A stretch of 41,690 bases of DNA from Xanthomonas cannabis pv. cannabis (GTDB lineage Bacteria > Pseudomonadota > Gammaproteobacteria > Xanthomonadales > Xanthomonadaceae): NCBI RefSeq assembly GCF_000802365.1, contig NZ_JSZE01000045.1, positions 1 through 41,690 on the forward strand, in the 5' to 3' direction. The translations under genes and the position numbers were made by a program. Of the stretch, positions 8,673 to 20,155 are shown piece by piece. Every line of letters starts with the position of its first letter. Within the stretch, counting starts at the first letter, position 1. The notes beneath the pieces were generated by a model, which worked only from the letters and a program-made list of their open reading frames with translations, did not search any database and was not told where the DNA came from.

Positions 8673-8707
8673 GATTCCCGATTCCCGATTTCCGAATCCC
8701 GAATCCC
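8673..8707. repeat. Five-unit heptamer tandem array (GATTCCC-type)
   Basis: Five contiguous 7-nt units occupy the 35 nt: GATTCCC, GATTCCC, GATTTCC, GAATCCC, GAATCCC. The array starts 6 nt beyond the rapZ stop codon. Similar short heptamer runs are, as far as I recall, frequent between genes in Xanthomonas; no function is assigned. Confidence 0.75.
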
Positions 8708-8713
8708 AGCCCC

Positions 8714-9586
8714 TCAGTCCTGCTCGCGATGAAACGTCGCCACTTCCGGCCAACCCTGCTCGCGCGCATGCCGGGCCATGCGTTCGGCCATGTACACCGA
8801 GCGGTGCTTGCCACCGGTGCAGCCGAAGGCGATGGTCACGTAGCTGCGGGTGTCGTTGCGCAAGCGCGGCAGCCAGGTGTCGAGCAGGTCCACGATCTGC
8901 GCGCTGTAACGCTGCACATCGGCTTCCTTGTCCAGATACTCGCGCACCGCGGCATCGCGCCCGGTGAGCGGGCGCAGCTCCGGGTCCCAGTGCGGATTGG
9001 GCAGCACGCGCGCATCGAACACGAAGTCGGCTTCGGCGGGCACGCCGCGCTTGTAGGCGAACGATTCGAACAACAGCGACAGGCGATCATTGGAGCCGAG
9101 CGCAAACTCGGTCACCACACGGCGGCGCAGCTGATGCACGTTGAGCGTACTGGTGTCGATGATGGCATCGGCCTGCAGTCGCAGCGGTTCGGTCAACTGG
9201 CGCTCGCGGGTGATCGCTTCCGGCAAGGCCAGGCCAAGATGGCTCAAGGGATGGCGGCGCCGGGTGTCGGCGTAGCGCTTGATCAACGCCTCGTCGCTGG
9301 CCTCGAAAAACAGCAGCCGCGCCTCGATGCCGTATTCCTGCGCGGCCTGGCGCCATTGCGCCAGCTGGGTCAGGTCGCTGCGGCTGCGGACGTCGATGCC
9401 CACCGCCAGCCGCTGGTCGCCGAGCGGATTGCCACGCAGGCGGCTCTTGACGAAGTCCGGCAGCAACTCCACCGGCAAATTGTCCGAGCAGTAATAGTCC
9501 AGGTCTTCGAAGGTCTTCAGCGCGACCGATTTGCCCGAGCCGGACAGCCCGCTCACGATCATCAGCGTGGAGGGCGCGATACTCAT
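8714..9586 (-). CDS. rapZ: RNase adapter protein RapZ
   Basis: RapZ is a GTP/ATP-binding protein that in E. coli guides RNase E to the small RNA GlmZ and so controls glucosamine-6-phosphate synthase. The 290-residue product has a P-loop (GLSGSGKS, 13-20), a Walker-B-like DVRSRSD near 65, and the conserved C-terminal RNA-binding region with [11 protein letters not shown] (about 254-264). Whether the GlmZ pathway exists in this organism cannot be judged here. Its ATG overlaps the hprK stop by 4 nt. The rpoN-hpf-ptsN-hprK-rapZ order is the familiar one in proteobacteria. Confidence 0.95.
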   Translation of the reverse strand: MSIAPSTLMIVSGLSGSGKSVALKTFEDLDYYCSDNLPVELLPDFVKSRLRGNPLGDQRLAVGIDVRSRSDLTQLAQWRQAAQEYGIEARLLFFEASDEALIKRYADTRRRHPLSHLGLALPEAITRERQLTEPLRLQADAIIDTSTLNVHQLRRRVVTEFALGSNDRLSLLFESFAYKRGVPAEADFVFDARVLPNPHWDPELRPLTGRDAAVREYLDKEADVQRYSAQIVDLLDTWLPRLRNDTRSYVTIAFGCTGGKHRSVYMAERMARHAREQGWPEVATFHREQD

Positions 9587-10533
9587 GGCGTGCGTCGCTC
9601 CAGCAGGTTGCTGTGGCGGGCGATGAACATCGCCGCCGGGTCGATGCCCTTGGTGCGCAGGATATGCAGCCGGGTGGCCGCCTCGGTGAGCACGGCCAGG
9701 TTGCGGCCGGGCATCACCGGCAGGGTGATCAACGGCACGTCCAGGTCCAGCACGTGGCGGCTGCCGGAATCGCCGGTCAGGCGCTCGTAGCCGGACGGCG
9801 TGGGCTCGGTCATCGGCCGGGTCAGGTGCACGATCAGGCGCAGGTATTTGTTCTTCTTCACCGCGGTGTCGCCGAACATGTCGCGCACGTTCAACACGCC
9901 CAGGCCGCGCACTTCCAGCAGGTCCTGCAGCAGTTCCGGGCAGGTGCCGTCGAGCACGTCGGGGGCGATCTGGGTGAATTCGGGCGCGTCGTCGGCCACC
10001 AGCCGGTGACCACGGCTGAGCAGTTCCAGCGCCAGCTCGCTCTTGCCCGAGCCGGCTTCACCGGTGATCAGCACGCCGATCGAATAGATCTCCATGAACA
10101 CGCCATGCAACGTGACCCGCGGCGCCAGTGTGCGCGCCAGATGGTAGGACAGGTGGTTGAGCAGTTCGTGGCCGCGCTTGGGCGAGATCCACAGCGGCGT
10201 GTTGGACTCGTCGGCCGCCGCGCGCAGGTCTTCCGGGCAGGACTGGTTCTTGCTGATCGCCAGCGCCAGCGGCTGTACCTGGATGATCTTTTCGATGGTC
10301 TCCCAGCGCTGCCGGGCATCCAGCGAATCCAGCCAGGCCAGTTCCTCGGTGCCCAGGATCTGCACCTTGTTGGGGTAGATCACGTTGAGATACCCGGCCA
10401 GCGACGGGCGCCGCGCATTGTTGCTGCCGGCCTGGATCTCGCGGTGCTCACCCTTCTGGCCGGCGACCCAGCGCAGCGCCAGCTTGTCGCGCTGCTGGTC
10501 GAACAACTCGCGTGCGGTGATGCTGGTATTCAT
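9583..10533 (-). CDS. hprK: HPr kinase/phosphorylase
   Basis: The enzyme phosphorylates HPr on Ser46 using ATP or pyrophosphate and reverses the reaction, tuning how much HPr is available to the EIIA proteins. The 316-residue product has an N-terminal domain (1-130), conserved His143, the Walker A motif GEAGSGKS (158-165) and the family signature [16 protein letters not shown] (206-221). A C-terminal lysine/arginine-rich helix follows. The start at 10533 ([11 protein letters not shown]) gives the normal length; upstream sequence in this frame overlaps ptsN and is not coding. It overlaps ptsN by 4 nt and rapZ by 4 nt. Confidence 0.95.
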   Translation of the reverse strand: MNTSITARELFDQQRDKLALRWVAGQKGEHREIQAGSNNARRPSLAGYLNVIYPNKVQILGTEELAWLDSLDARQRWETIEKIIQVQPLALAISKNQSCPEDLRAAADESNTPLWISPKRGHELLNHLSYHLARTLAPRVTLHGVFMEIYSIGVLITGEAGSGKSELALELLSRGHRLVADDAPEFTQIAPDVLDGTCPELLQDLLEVRGLGVLNVRDMFGDTAVKKNKYLRLIVHLTRPMTEPTPSGYERLTGDSGSRHVLDLDVPLITLPVMPGRNLAVLTEAATRLHILRTKGIDPAAMFIARHSNLLERRTP

Positions 10534-10988
10534 GCCGCGCTGGCCTGTGGTGGCGGGACGTCGGTCAGCAACGCGAGCAGGGCATCGGCGTTGGGCGCTG
10601 CGCGCAATTGCTGGCGGAAGTCGGCATCGGAAAAGCGCTCGGCCAGTTCCGACAACAGCATCAGATGCTGGTGGGTGTAGTGCGCAGGCACGGCCATCGC
10701 AAAGATCAGATCCACCGGCTCGTCGCCGCCAAAGGCCACCGGCGTGTCCAGCCGCAGCAGGGCGCCGCGGGGTTCGGTCAGATTGGGGCAACGTCCATGC
10801 GGAATGGCAATGCCGTGGCCGATGGCGGTACTGCCCAGGGCCTCGCGCTCGCACAGGTTGGCGTAGAGCTCGTCGGCGCCGGCCTGGCGGCAGGACAGCA
10901 GATCGGCGGCGGTGTGCAGGACGGTGTCGCGATCGGCGGCCGGCGACACCACGGTGCGCACGGCCGCCATCAGATCGTTTAAAGGCAT
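10530..10988 (-). CDS. ptsN: PTS EIIA-Ntr nitrogen regulatory protein
   Basis: This is a 152-residue EIIA of the fructose/mannitol fold, the output protein of the nitrogen-related PTS. His64 in GIAIPHGR is the phosphorylation site. The family is known to influence potassium transport, sigma-54-dependent genes and stress responses. The sequence lacks any IIB or IIC domain. It sits between hpf (21-nt gap) and hprK (4-nt overlap), the usual position after rpoN. An alternative ATG 18 nt downstream (MAAV) is possible, but 10988 gives the better N-terminal match. Confidence 0.93.
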   Translation of the reverse strand: MPLNDLMAAVRTVVSPAADRDTVLHTAADLLSCRQAGADELYANLCEREALGSTAIGHGIAIPHGRCPNLTEPRGALLRLDTPVAFGGDEPVDLIFAMAVPAHYTHQHLMLLSELAERFSDADFRQQLRAAPNADALLALLTDVPPPQASAA

Positions 10989-11009
10989 GAGGGCATCAAG
11001 CGGGAAGCG

Positions 11010-11327
11010 TCATGCGGGATTGTCGCGCACCTCGCGTGCGTGGTGGTTACATTTCTTTTCTTTGTGCTTGAGCACCAGGCGGTCGAGCTTGTCGACCAGC
11101 AGGTCGATGGCGGCGTACATGGTGGAACCGCTGGCATCTGCGTGCAGCGTGCGACCGGGAAGGTTGACGGTGGCGACCACATGGTGGTCCGGCTTGCGAA
11201 CGGCCAGCTGCGTTCGGACTTCACAGTGCTGGTCGAAATGGCGCTGCAGTCGCTGCAGCTTGCTTGCCACGTACTCCCGCAGGGCAGGGGTCACTTCAAG
11301 CTGGTGGCCATACGTCTCGATGCGCAT
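11010..11327 (-). CDS. hpf: Ribosome hibernation promoting factor (short HPF)
   Basis: The 105-residue protein binds the 30S decoding region and helps inactivate ribosomes in starvation. It begins MRIETYGHQLEVTPALREYV, shows the basic helix KLQRLQRHF, and ends soon after LKHKEKKCNHH, so it is the short form without the dimerising C-terminal domain. A strong GGAGGT lies a few bases before the ATG. It is 87 nt downstream of rpoN, as in many gamma- and beta-proteobacteria. Confidence 0.95.
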   Translation of the reverse strand: MRIETYGHQLEVTPALREYVASKLQRLQRHFDQHCEVRTQLAVRKPDHHVVATVNLPGRTLHADASGSTMYAAIDLLVDKLDRLVLKHKEKKCNHHAREVRDNPA

Positions 11328-11414
11328 CGGATACCTCCATTGGTCGGTGGGCCAATGAACCGTTCCGGTGATCCGACAAACCCGGCGCAGGCCGGCGTTG
11401 CGGTGGTTGCAACG

Positions 11415-12854
11415 TCAGGCGATGCGGACGCGTTCGTGGGAGGCGGAAATGTTCATGGCCTCACGATACTTCGCAACGGTGCGCCGCGCCACTGGTACGC
11501 CGGAGGTTTTCAGCAGATCGGCCAACTTGGCGTCGGATAACGGTTTGCGCGGGTTTTCCGCCTCGATCAGGCGCCGGATCATGGCCTGGATGGCAGTGCT
11601 GGAGGCCTCGCCGCCGCTGTCTGTGTCGATGCCGGAGGCAAAGAACGAGCGCAGCGGGATGGTGCCGCGCGGGGTACGCACGTATTTGCGGGCGATGGCG
11701 CGGGAAATAGTGGATTCGTGCAGGCCGAGCTCGCCGGCGATCTCGCGCAGGGTCAGCGGGCGCAGCGCCTGCGCGCCGAATTCCAGGAACCCGGCCTGGT
11801 GCTGCAGCAGGCAGCGCACCACCCGGAGCAGGGTTTCGCCGCGCGCTTCCAGGCTCTTGAGCAGCCAGCGTGCTTCCTGCAGCTGCCCGCGCAGATAGCC
11901 GGCGTCGGACTCGCCGCAGCTGCGGATCAGGTTCTCGTAGCCGCGGTGGATGGTGACCTTGGGCTGCGCGCGGCCGGCCAAGGAGGCGCGCCAGACCCCG
12001 CGCTGGCGCCAGATCACGCAATCGGGCACCACATAGGTGTCCTGCGCCAGTTCGCCGATCTGCTTGCCCGGGCGCGGGTCCAGCGAGCGCACCAACTGCA
12101 CCGCCTGCTCGACATCGGCGGTGGAGCGTTTGAGTTCGTGTGCCAGCCCGGCCACTCCGCTGCGCGGCAGCCGTTCCAGCGGGCCGGCGACGATCTGCTG
12201 GGCCAGCTCGCGCCCGGGGGTGGCCGGGTCGAGCACGGCCAACTGCAGCGCCAGGCATTCGCCCAGGGTACGTGCACCCACGCCGACCGGGTCGAAGCGC
12301 TGGATCTGGTGCAACACGGTGAGCACTTCGGCCTCGTCCACCGCCGCGCCCAGCGCCAGCGTCTCCAGAATGGCCGGCAGCGGCTCGCGCAGATAGCCGT
12401 CCTCGTCCAGCGCGTCGATCAGCATCGCGCCGATCTGGCGATCGCGCGGCGACAACGGCGACAGGTGCAGCTGCCATAACAGATGGTCGGCCAGCGTCTC
12501 GGACTCGGCCACACGTTCGGCGGCGTCACCGGACTCGTCGTCGTCGAAACTGCCGCCGCTGCCTGAGCCGCTCCACTGCAGTTCGTCCTGCGACCAGTCA
12601 TCGTCGCGCTCGGCAGGGGCCGGATCTTCGCGCTGCGGTTCTTCGCTGGACGACGATGCGCTTGCCTCGGGCGCCGGCTCGTTGGCCGCATGCGCCGCTT
12701 CATCGGCCCATTCCAGCAGTGGATTGGTTTCCACTGCTTCGGCGATTTCCACTTCCAGCTCGGTGGTGGACATCTGCAATAGCTTGATCGCCTGACGCAA
12801 CTGCGGCGTCATGACCAACTGTTGTCCTAGCGATGTCTGGAGCCGGGCTTTCAT
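11415..12854 (-). CDS. rpoN: RNA polymerase sigma-54 factor
   Basis: Sigma-54 directs RNA polymerase to -24/-12 promoters that need an AAA+ activator. The 479-residue product has Region I (glutamine- and leucine-rich, LGQQLVMTPQLRQAIKLLQ at 8-26) and an acidic, serine-rich Region II (about 60-115). The core-binding domain follows, then a helix-turn-helix (REIAGELGLHESTISRAI) and the diagnostic RpoN box ARRTVAKYRE (456-465). The start at 12854 gives MKARLQTSLGQQL, the universal N-terminus. It follows lptB by 40 nt and heads the hpf-ptsN-hprK-rapZ group. Confidence 0.97.
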   Translation of the reverse strand: MKARLQTSLGQQLVMTPQLRQAIKLLQMSTTELEVEIAEAVETNPLLEWADEAAHAANEPAPEASASSSSEEPQREDPAPAERDDDWSQDELQWSGSGSGGSFDDDESGDAAERVAESETLADHLLWQLHLSPLSPRDRQIGAMLIDALDEDGYLREPLPAILETLALGAAVDEAEVLTVLHQIQRFDPVGVGARTLGECLALQLAVLDPATPGRELAQQIVAGPLERLPRSGVAGLAHELKRSTADVEQAVQLVRSLDPRPGKQIGELAQDTYVVPDCVIWRQRGVWRASLAGRAQPKVTIHRGYENLIRSCGESDAGYLRGQLQEARWLLKSLEARGETLLRVVRCLLQHQAGFLEFGAQALRPLTLREIAGELGLHESTISRAIARKYVRTPRGTIPLRSFFASGIDTDSGGEASSTAIQAMIRRLIEAENPRKPLSDAKLADLLKTSGVPVARRTVAKYREAMNISASHERVRIA

Positions 12855-12894
12855 GCGGGCACTGACTGAAAAAAGCGTTGGCGCGGCGACGCGC

Positions 12895-13613
<719 letters not shown>

Positions 13614-13614
<1 letters not shown>

Positions 13615-14168
13615 TACTTCTTCCCCTGCGGCTTGGCTGCGGGCTTGGCGGCCGGCGCCGGCGTGGCCGCGGCAGGCGCAGCGGTCTTCGGCTGGATGAT
13701 GGTGCGCACGCGGCTGCCATCGCCACCGCTCTGCATGTTGCCGGTCTTGGTGTTGTAGACCATGCGCTGGCCGGCGTTGGTGCCCTTGGGCGAGTCGACC
13801 TTGTAATTGCCGGTCAGGACGATGACTTCGTTGGCGACCTGGTACTCGATGTTGTCGGCCTGGCCGTTCATCATTGCGCCGTCGTCCATCTGCTGCTTGA
13901 GCGTGGCCTGCTTGCCGGTGAGCACCACGCGGTCGGTCTGCCCGTTCTTCTGGAAGATGTCGGCGGTGTCGGCATGGATCTCCAGCGTGCCCTGGGTGAT
14001 CACCACATTGCCGCTGAAACGGCACTTGCCGCTGTCGTCGAGCATGTTGCAATCGTTGGCATTGGAGTCGATCGCCATTGGCTGATTGCGATCGCTGGTC
14101 TTGGCCAGGGCCATCGCGGGCAACAGCAGCGCGGCAAACGCCAGTTTAGCGGGCAGCATTCGGTTCAT
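13614..14168 (-). CDS. lptA: Periplasmic LPS-transport protein LptA
   Basis: LptA forms the periplasmic bridge that carries LPS from LptC to LptD. The product is 184 residues with a Sec signal (about 1-22, [11 protein letters not shown]) and the OstA/jellyroll core from about 30 to 145 ([21 protein letters not shown], read in pieces). A low-complexity A/P/K-rich tail starts near 160 and ends QGKK. The tail is probably disordered. It overlaps lptC by 23 nt upstream and lptB by 1 nt downstream. Confidence 0.93.
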
Positions 14169-14721
14169 AGCGGGTCTTGACCTGAGAAAGGAGCTTGTAC
14201 TGGCGTGATTTGAGATCGGCCTCGAAGCCGACCCCGCTCTGCATGATACCCGGCCGGCTCATGCTCACCGGCGCGGCGGTCTTGGCGAGATTCTGCTGCG
14301 GGAACACGTCCAGGCTTTCGGTGCGGAAGGTGGTTGGCGGGGTGTTGCCGGTGGTCGGGCTGTCGCCTTCGACACTGCCGCGCAGGCGCAGTTCGTCGCC
14401 CTTGGGGCTGACCCAACCGGTCTTGGCGCGCAGCGTCCACGGCTGGTTGGCGTTGTCGGGCAGCAGGAACACCGGCGTGGTGATGTCCGAGGTCTGGTCG
14501 GCGCGGTTGCGGTGCATTTCCGGCGCGCGCAGCGTCATCGATTCCTTGCCGGTCTGCTTGTCCAGCGCGATCAGCTCGAAGTCGCGCAGCACGTAGTCCG
14601 CCTTCGACTCGTCCACTGCCGCCGCGACCGGGCGCGCGCGCTGCTGCCATGCCGACCAGCCGGAGATCACGGCGGCGGCGAACAGCACCACGCCCAGGGT
14701 GGTTCTCCAGTTCCAGTTCAT
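14146..14721 (-). CDS. lptC: LPS export protein LptC
   Basis: LptC is a bitopic inner-membrane protein that receives LPS from LptBFG and hands it to LptA. The 191-residue product has one N-terminal membrane helix (about 8-25, TTLGVVLFAAAVISGW) followed by a periplasmic beta-rich domain with the family pattern YVLRDFELIALDKQTGK and a C-terminal strand region. The start at 14721 (MNWNWRTT) overlaps the kdsC stop in an ATGA arrangement. The 23-nt overlap with lptA is unusually long for coupled genes. Confidence 0.9.
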   Translation of the reverse strand: MNWNWRTTLGVVLFAAAVISGWSAWQQRARPVAAAVDESKADYVLRDFELIALDKQTGKESMTLRAPEMHRNRADQTSDITTPVFLLPDNANQPWTLRAKTGWVSPKGDELRLRGSVEGDSPTTGNTPPTTFRTESLDVFPQQNLAKTAAPVSMSRPGIMQSGVGFEADLKSRQYKLLSQVKTRYEPNAAR

Positions 14722-15266
14722 GCGGAAAACCTTTCGATGATGTCCTCGACCTGGCCCTGCGCGGCAAGCACCACGTCGCAGACCTCGCGGGCCGCGCCTT
14801 CGCCGCCACGGGCGCGGGTGTGCCACTGCACGCGCTCGGCAATCCAGGGGTGTGCGTTGGCCGGGGCCACCGGCAGGCCGACCGCCAGCAGGGCGGGCAG
14901 ATCGGGCAGGTCATCGCCCATGAACAGCACCTGGTCCAGCGACAGGCCATGTTCCTGGCACAGCGCCAGGACCGCCAGTCGCTTGTTCCTGACCCCGATC
15001 TGCACATGCAGGCCGAGGTCCTGGCCACGTTTTTCCGCCGACAGGCTGGCACGTGCAGTGATCAGTGCCACATGGATGCCAGCATGCTCGAGTTGCTTGA
15101 GGCCCTGGCCGTCCAGCACGTTGAACGCCTTGCTCTCATTGCCGGCGTGGTCGTAGTACAGGCGCCCGTCGGTCAGGGTACCGTCGACGTCGAAACAGGC
15201 CAGGCGGATCCGCGCGGCGCGGTCGATCAGGTCGGCGGGAAGGTGCTGCAAGGGAGAGTAGGGCAT
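14718..15266 (-). CDS. kdsC: 3-deoxy-D-manno-octulosonate 8-phosphate phosphatase
   Basis: KdsC removes phosphate from Kdo-8-phosphate, giving Kdo for the LPS inner core. The 182-residue protein is a C0-type HAD phosphatase: motif I FDVDGTLTDG with Asp26 and Asp28, motif II LITAR, and motif III with GDDLPDLPAL. I chose the ATG at 15266 (MPYSPLQH); a GTG two codons further upstream is also open. No strong Shine-Dalgarno sequence is visible for either. It is followed by lptC with a 4-nt overlap. Confidence 0.95.
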   Translation of the reverse strand: MPYSPLQHLPADLIDRAARIRLACFDVDGTLTDGRLYYDHAGNESKAFNVLDGQGLKQLEHAGIHVALITARASLSAEKRGQDLGLHVQIGVRNKRLAVLALCQEHGLSLDQVLFMGDDLPDLPALLAVGLPVAPANAHPWIAERVQWHTRARGGEGAAREVCDVVLAAQGQVEDIIERFSA

Positions 15267-15314
15267 CGGCACAAATCGGTAAGAACGGGGTCCGGCGGTT
15301 GAAAACTGAACCTG

Positions 15315-16316
15315 TTAAACCACCTTGGCGCGCAACAGGTCGTGAATGTTCAATGCGCCGACCGCGCGCTGTTGTGCGTCCACCACGATCAGGCCGTTGA
15401 TCTTGTAGTCCTCCATCAGCCGTGCGGCCTCGGCGGCGAGCTGGTCGGCGCCGATGGTGCGCGGGTTGCGCGTCATCACCTCGGCGATGCCGGCATTGCG
15501 CACATCGATATCGCTGTCCAGGGCGCGGCGCAGGTCGCCGTCGGTGAACAGGCCGATCAGCCGGTCCTGGCCATCGACCACGGCGGTCATGCCGAGGCGC
15601 TTGCGGCTCATTTCCATCAACGCCTCGCTCAGGCTGGCGTCCTCGCGCACGCGCGGCAGGTCGTCGCCGGCGTGCATCACGTCGGTGATGTGCAGCAGCA
15701 GCCGCCGGCCCAGGCTGCCGGCCGGATGCGAGCGCGCAAAGTCGTCGGCGGTGAAGCCGCGGGCATCGAGCAGTGCCACGGCCAGCGCATCGCCCATGGC
15801 CAGCGAGGCGGTGGTACTGGAGGTTGGGGCCAGGTGCAGCGGGCAGGCTTCGGCGGAGACGCTGACATCCAGGTGCACGTCGGCGGCCTGGGCCAGGGTG
15901 GAACCTGCGCGCCCGGTCATGGCGATGATCGGGTTGCCCTGGCGCTTGAGCACCGGCAGCAGCATGCGCACTTCGTCCGATTCGCCTGAATACGACAGCG
16001 CCAGCACGATGTCGGCCTCGGTGATCATGCCCAGGTCGCCGTGGCCGGCCTCGCCAGGATGTACGAAGAACGCCGGGGTGCCGGTCGATGCCAGGGTGGC
16101 GGCGATCTTGCGTGCGATATGTCCGGACTTGCCCATGCCGGTAGCCACCACGCGCCCGCGCGAGGCCAGCACCAGCCGGCAGGCGGCAGCAAAGTCGCTG
16201 CCGATCCGCTCGCCCACGTTGGCCAGTGCGTCCTGCTCGATCTGGAGCACGCGCTGGCCGCTGGCGACCAGGCTGGCGTCGCTGACGGTGGCGATGGGCA
16301 GGGGCGAGACAGCCAT
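15315..16316 (-). CDS. kdsD: Arabinose-5-phosphate isomerase (KdsD/KpsF family)
   Basis: KdsD interconverts ribulose-5-phosphate and arabinose-5-phosphate, the first committed step to Kdo. The 333-residue protein has a SIS sugar-isomerase domain (about 40-190) with VVATGMGKSGHIARK, SYSGESDEV and HPAGSLGRRL. Two CBS domains follow (about 215-333), ending NIHDLLRAKVV. It is 48 nt upstream of kdsC, so this Kdo pair feeds directly into the lptCAB genes. It is divergent from ibaG; the 38-nt spacer between them must hold promoter elements for both or overlap the coding ends. Confidence 0.96.
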   Translation of the reverse strand: MAVSPLPIATVSDASLVASGQRVLQIEQDALANVGERIGSDFAAACRLVLASRGRVVATGMGKSGHIARKIAATLASTGTPAFFVHPGEAGHGDLGMITEADIVLALSYSGESDEVRMLLPVLKRQGNPIIAMTGRAGSTLAQAADVHLDVSVSAEACPLHLAPTSSTTASLAMGDALAVALLDARGFTADDFARSHPAGSLGRRLLLHITDVMHAGDDLPRVREDASLSEALMEMSRKRLGMTAVVDGQDRLIGLFTDGDLRRALDSDIDVRNAGIAEVMTRNPRTIGADQLAAEAARLMEDYKINGLIVVDAQQRAVGALNIHDLLRAKVV

Positions 16317-16354
16317 GCAGGACTCGGGTGAAGAGTAGAATGTGCGCTCATTTT

Positions 16355-18421
<2,067 letters not shown>

Positions 18422-18475
18422 GGGTCGAGCGTTTCTGCGTGCTGCGGAGATTCCGCCGCATGCCGATCGGAATGA

Positions 18476-18500
18476 AGAGCCCGGCTCGCGGCCGGGCTCT
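18476..18500. terminator. Hairpin between convergent genes
   Basis: AGAGCCCGGC (18476-18485) and GCCGGGCTCT (18491-18500) form a perfect 10-bp GC-rich stem with a 5-nt loop between the EF-hand gene and the convergent DUF3108 gene. Neither side has a real T-run, so termination would be weaker than usual, but position and symmetry favour a bidirectional terminator. Confidence 0.5.
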
Positions 18501-18541
18501 CATCGCTGTCGGAGGCAAGATGCCTGTCGAGCAGGTTCCCG

Positions 18542-18570
18542 TGCTCTGGTAGGAGCGTGCCCGCGCGCGC
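18542..18570 (+). repeat. REP-like half element
   Basis: TGCTCTGGTAGGAGCG followed by a CG-alternating run closely resembles the minus-strand reading of 266-292. It lies just after a DUF3108 gene end, the kind of intergenic place such elements occupy. Confidence 0.4.
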
Positions 18571-18577
18571 CTGGCGC

Positions 18578-19261
18578 TTAGCGCAGGCCCTTGATGGTCA
18601 GGTCCAGCGCATCCTGGCCCTTTTCCTTCTGCAGCAGGCGCGCCGGCACCGGCAGGTCCTTGACCACCCAGGCGATCAATTCCTTGTCGCCGTCCACGCG
18701 CGAGACCTTGGTGGCCTGTTCCTGCTTGCCGTTGACGGTGATGGTTTCCTTGCCGACCACCTTGTAGCTCATCGGCTTGATGCGGCCTTCGTCCACCATG
18801 CGGTAGTTGAGCGGCTTGCCGGCGGCCAGGTCGCGGGTGATTGCCAGGTTGATCAGCAATGCGTCCATATCGCCAGGCTGCAGCTTGACCGGACCGCGAC
18901 GGTCCGGCTTGATGTCGCCGCCCCAGGTGGCCTGGCTGGTTTTCCAGTCGTAATTGGCGGTGACGTTGCGGCGCTTGACCATCATCGACGAGGTGTCGTT
19001 GCTGCTCACCGGGCGCAATTGGCCGTTGGCTTCCTCGAACACCGTGCTCTGGGTCAGGTTGGCCAGCTGGTTCTGGATGGTCAGCGTGTAGCGCCACTGG
19101 TTGGCGCCGGCCGCGGCCAGGGTCATGGTGCCGTTGGCCTGCATACCCATGTAATTGGCCGAGTAGTCGGCCTGGAAGGGCTGCACGGCAAACGCCGGCA
19201 GGCTGGCCACGGCCAGGGCAGCGGCGGCGATCAATGCGCTGGGGCGGAAAGAGAATGTCAT
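18578..19261 (-). CDS. DUF3108 secreted protein
   Basis: The 227-residue product has a Sec signal (SALIAAAALAVASLPAFA, cleavage near 25) and a beta-rich DUF3108 domain. Typical pieces are FQADYSANYMGMQANGTMTL, STVFEEANGQLRPVS and LDLTIKGLR at the end. The family is periplasmic or outer-membrane-associated with unknown biochemical function. It lies 2 nt after the paralogous gene upstream (19264-20091), and the two share the pattern Y-x-G-[KM]-x-A, then W-R at the second strand and STVF. They look like an ancient tandem duplication. Confidence 0.8.
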   Translation of the reverse strand: MTFSFRPSALIAAAALAVASLPAFAVQPFQADYSANYMGMQANGTMTLAAAGANQWRYTLTIQNQLANLTQSTVFEEANGQLRPVSSNDTSSMMVKRRNVTANYDWKTSQATWGGDIKPDRRGPVKLQPGDMDALLINLAITRDLAAGKPLNYRMVDEGRIKPMSYKVVGKETITVNGKQEQATKVSRVDGDKELIAWVVKDLPVPARLLQKEKGQDALDLTIKGLR

Positions 19262-19263
19262 GG

Positions 19264-20091
19264 TCAGGCTCCTTGGTATTCGACCAGGCGGAGATCGACC
19301 TGATCCTCACCTTTGTCACGTTGCAGGATGCGCACCGGGGTCGGAACCCCGTTGGCGATCCAGAGGATGGTTTCGTTGTCGCCGCCGTTGACGCGATACA
19401 CGCGCAACGCGTCGTAGCTCAGGTCGCCGACCTGCACCACCTCGGTGGTGTCGGCGGCGCGGTAGTCGTACTTGCGCACCTTGCCCACGTCGACATAGCG
19501 ATAGCTCAGGCTGCGGCCGGGCTGCGCGTCGCGCATCAGCGACAGGTTCAAGGAGAGCGCGCTCTGGTCGCCGTGCTGCAGCGGAATCGGTTGTTGGCGT
19601 TCCTTCTTCAGATCGCCATCCCATTGCGCGGTGCCGGCCTGCCAGTTGTAGACGCCGGTGACCTTCTTGCCGAAGAACACCGCCTTGCGCACGGTGCTCT
19701 GGCTCAGCGGCACGTAGGTGTCACCGTCGACACGGAACACCGTGCTCTGCTCCAGGTTCAGGCCCAGGATGCTGGCAAAGCCTTTACGGCCGCGTACCGA
19801 CATGTCGATGCGCCACTGGCTGCCGTCGCCGTGGCTGACCTGCATCGTGGCGTCGCCCGCTTCCTTGCCGCGATAGAACGCCTGGTAGGTCGCCACGAAC
19901 GGCTCCAGCGGTGGCGGCGTCCAGGTGCTGGCAGGCAGGGTGGCGGCAGATGCCGGTGCCTCCGCAGCAGGGGGCACCGGCGTTGGCTGGGCGGGCACGG
20001 GGACGTGAGTGGCCTGTTGCGCGCGGCCGGGGCCGGCCTGGGTGAGCAGGGCGGTGGTCAACAGCGCGGCGGCGATCGGAAGGACGTTCAT
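19264..20091 (-). CDS. DUF3108 secreted protein, proline-rich N-terminus
   Basis: This is the second DUF3108 paralogue, 275 residues. A signal peptide (about 1-24) is followed by a Pro/Ala-rich linker (about 28-55), then the domain. Visible pieces are PFVATYQAFYRGKEAG, QWRIDMSVRGRKG, STVFRVDGDTYVPLS and, near the end, VRILQRDKGEDQVDLRLVEYQ. The closing strand matches the last strand of its downstream neighbour (LLQKEKGQDALDLTI). The ATG at 20091 gives MNVLPIAA, a proper signal start; nine more codons upstream are open but spoil it. It lies 64 nt after purN. Confidence 0.8.
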   Translation of the reverse strand: MNVLPIAAALLTTALLTQAGPGRAQQATHVPVPAQPTPVPPAAEAPASAATLPASTWTPPPLEPFVATYQAFYRGKEAGDATMQVSHGDGSQWRIDMSVRGRKGFASILGLNLEQSTVFRVDGDTYVPLSQSTVRKAVFFGKKVTGVYNWQAGTAQWDGDLKKERQQPIPLQHGDQSALSLNLSLMRDAQPGRSLSYRYVDVGKVRKYDYRAADTTEVVQVGDLSYDALRVYRVNGGDNETILWIANGVPTPVRILQRDKGEDQVDLRLVEYQGA

Positions 20092-20155
20092 GCGCTGATT
20101 GGGGCACAGGGCCCACAAGGATGTCCGAGGCAGGATGAGGGGGGCGTCTGCGCAT

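Larger units (their letters stand above)
8205..8713. other. Structured intergenic region between rapZ and the PTS IIA gene
   Basis: This 509-nt gap interrupts an otherwise compact minus-strand gene cluster. It holds a heptamer tandem array, a terminator-like hairpin, and several inverted repeats between 8365 and 8509. These include GCATTG-C-CAATGC at 8365-8377, GCTCGC-AA-GCGAGC at 8384-8397 and the larger stem at 8470-8509. Open frames on the minus strand (for example 8214-8594) have no recognisable product. The right-hand part is consistent with the end of the rapZ transcript; the left part could be a long leader of the PTS operon or a small RNA. Confidence 0.5.

Noticed and set aside
9583-10854. 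N-terminally extended form of HprK
   Set aside because: The extra 107 codons overlap ptsN in another frame and look like random R/P/A-rich protein; the ATG at 10533 gives the family length.
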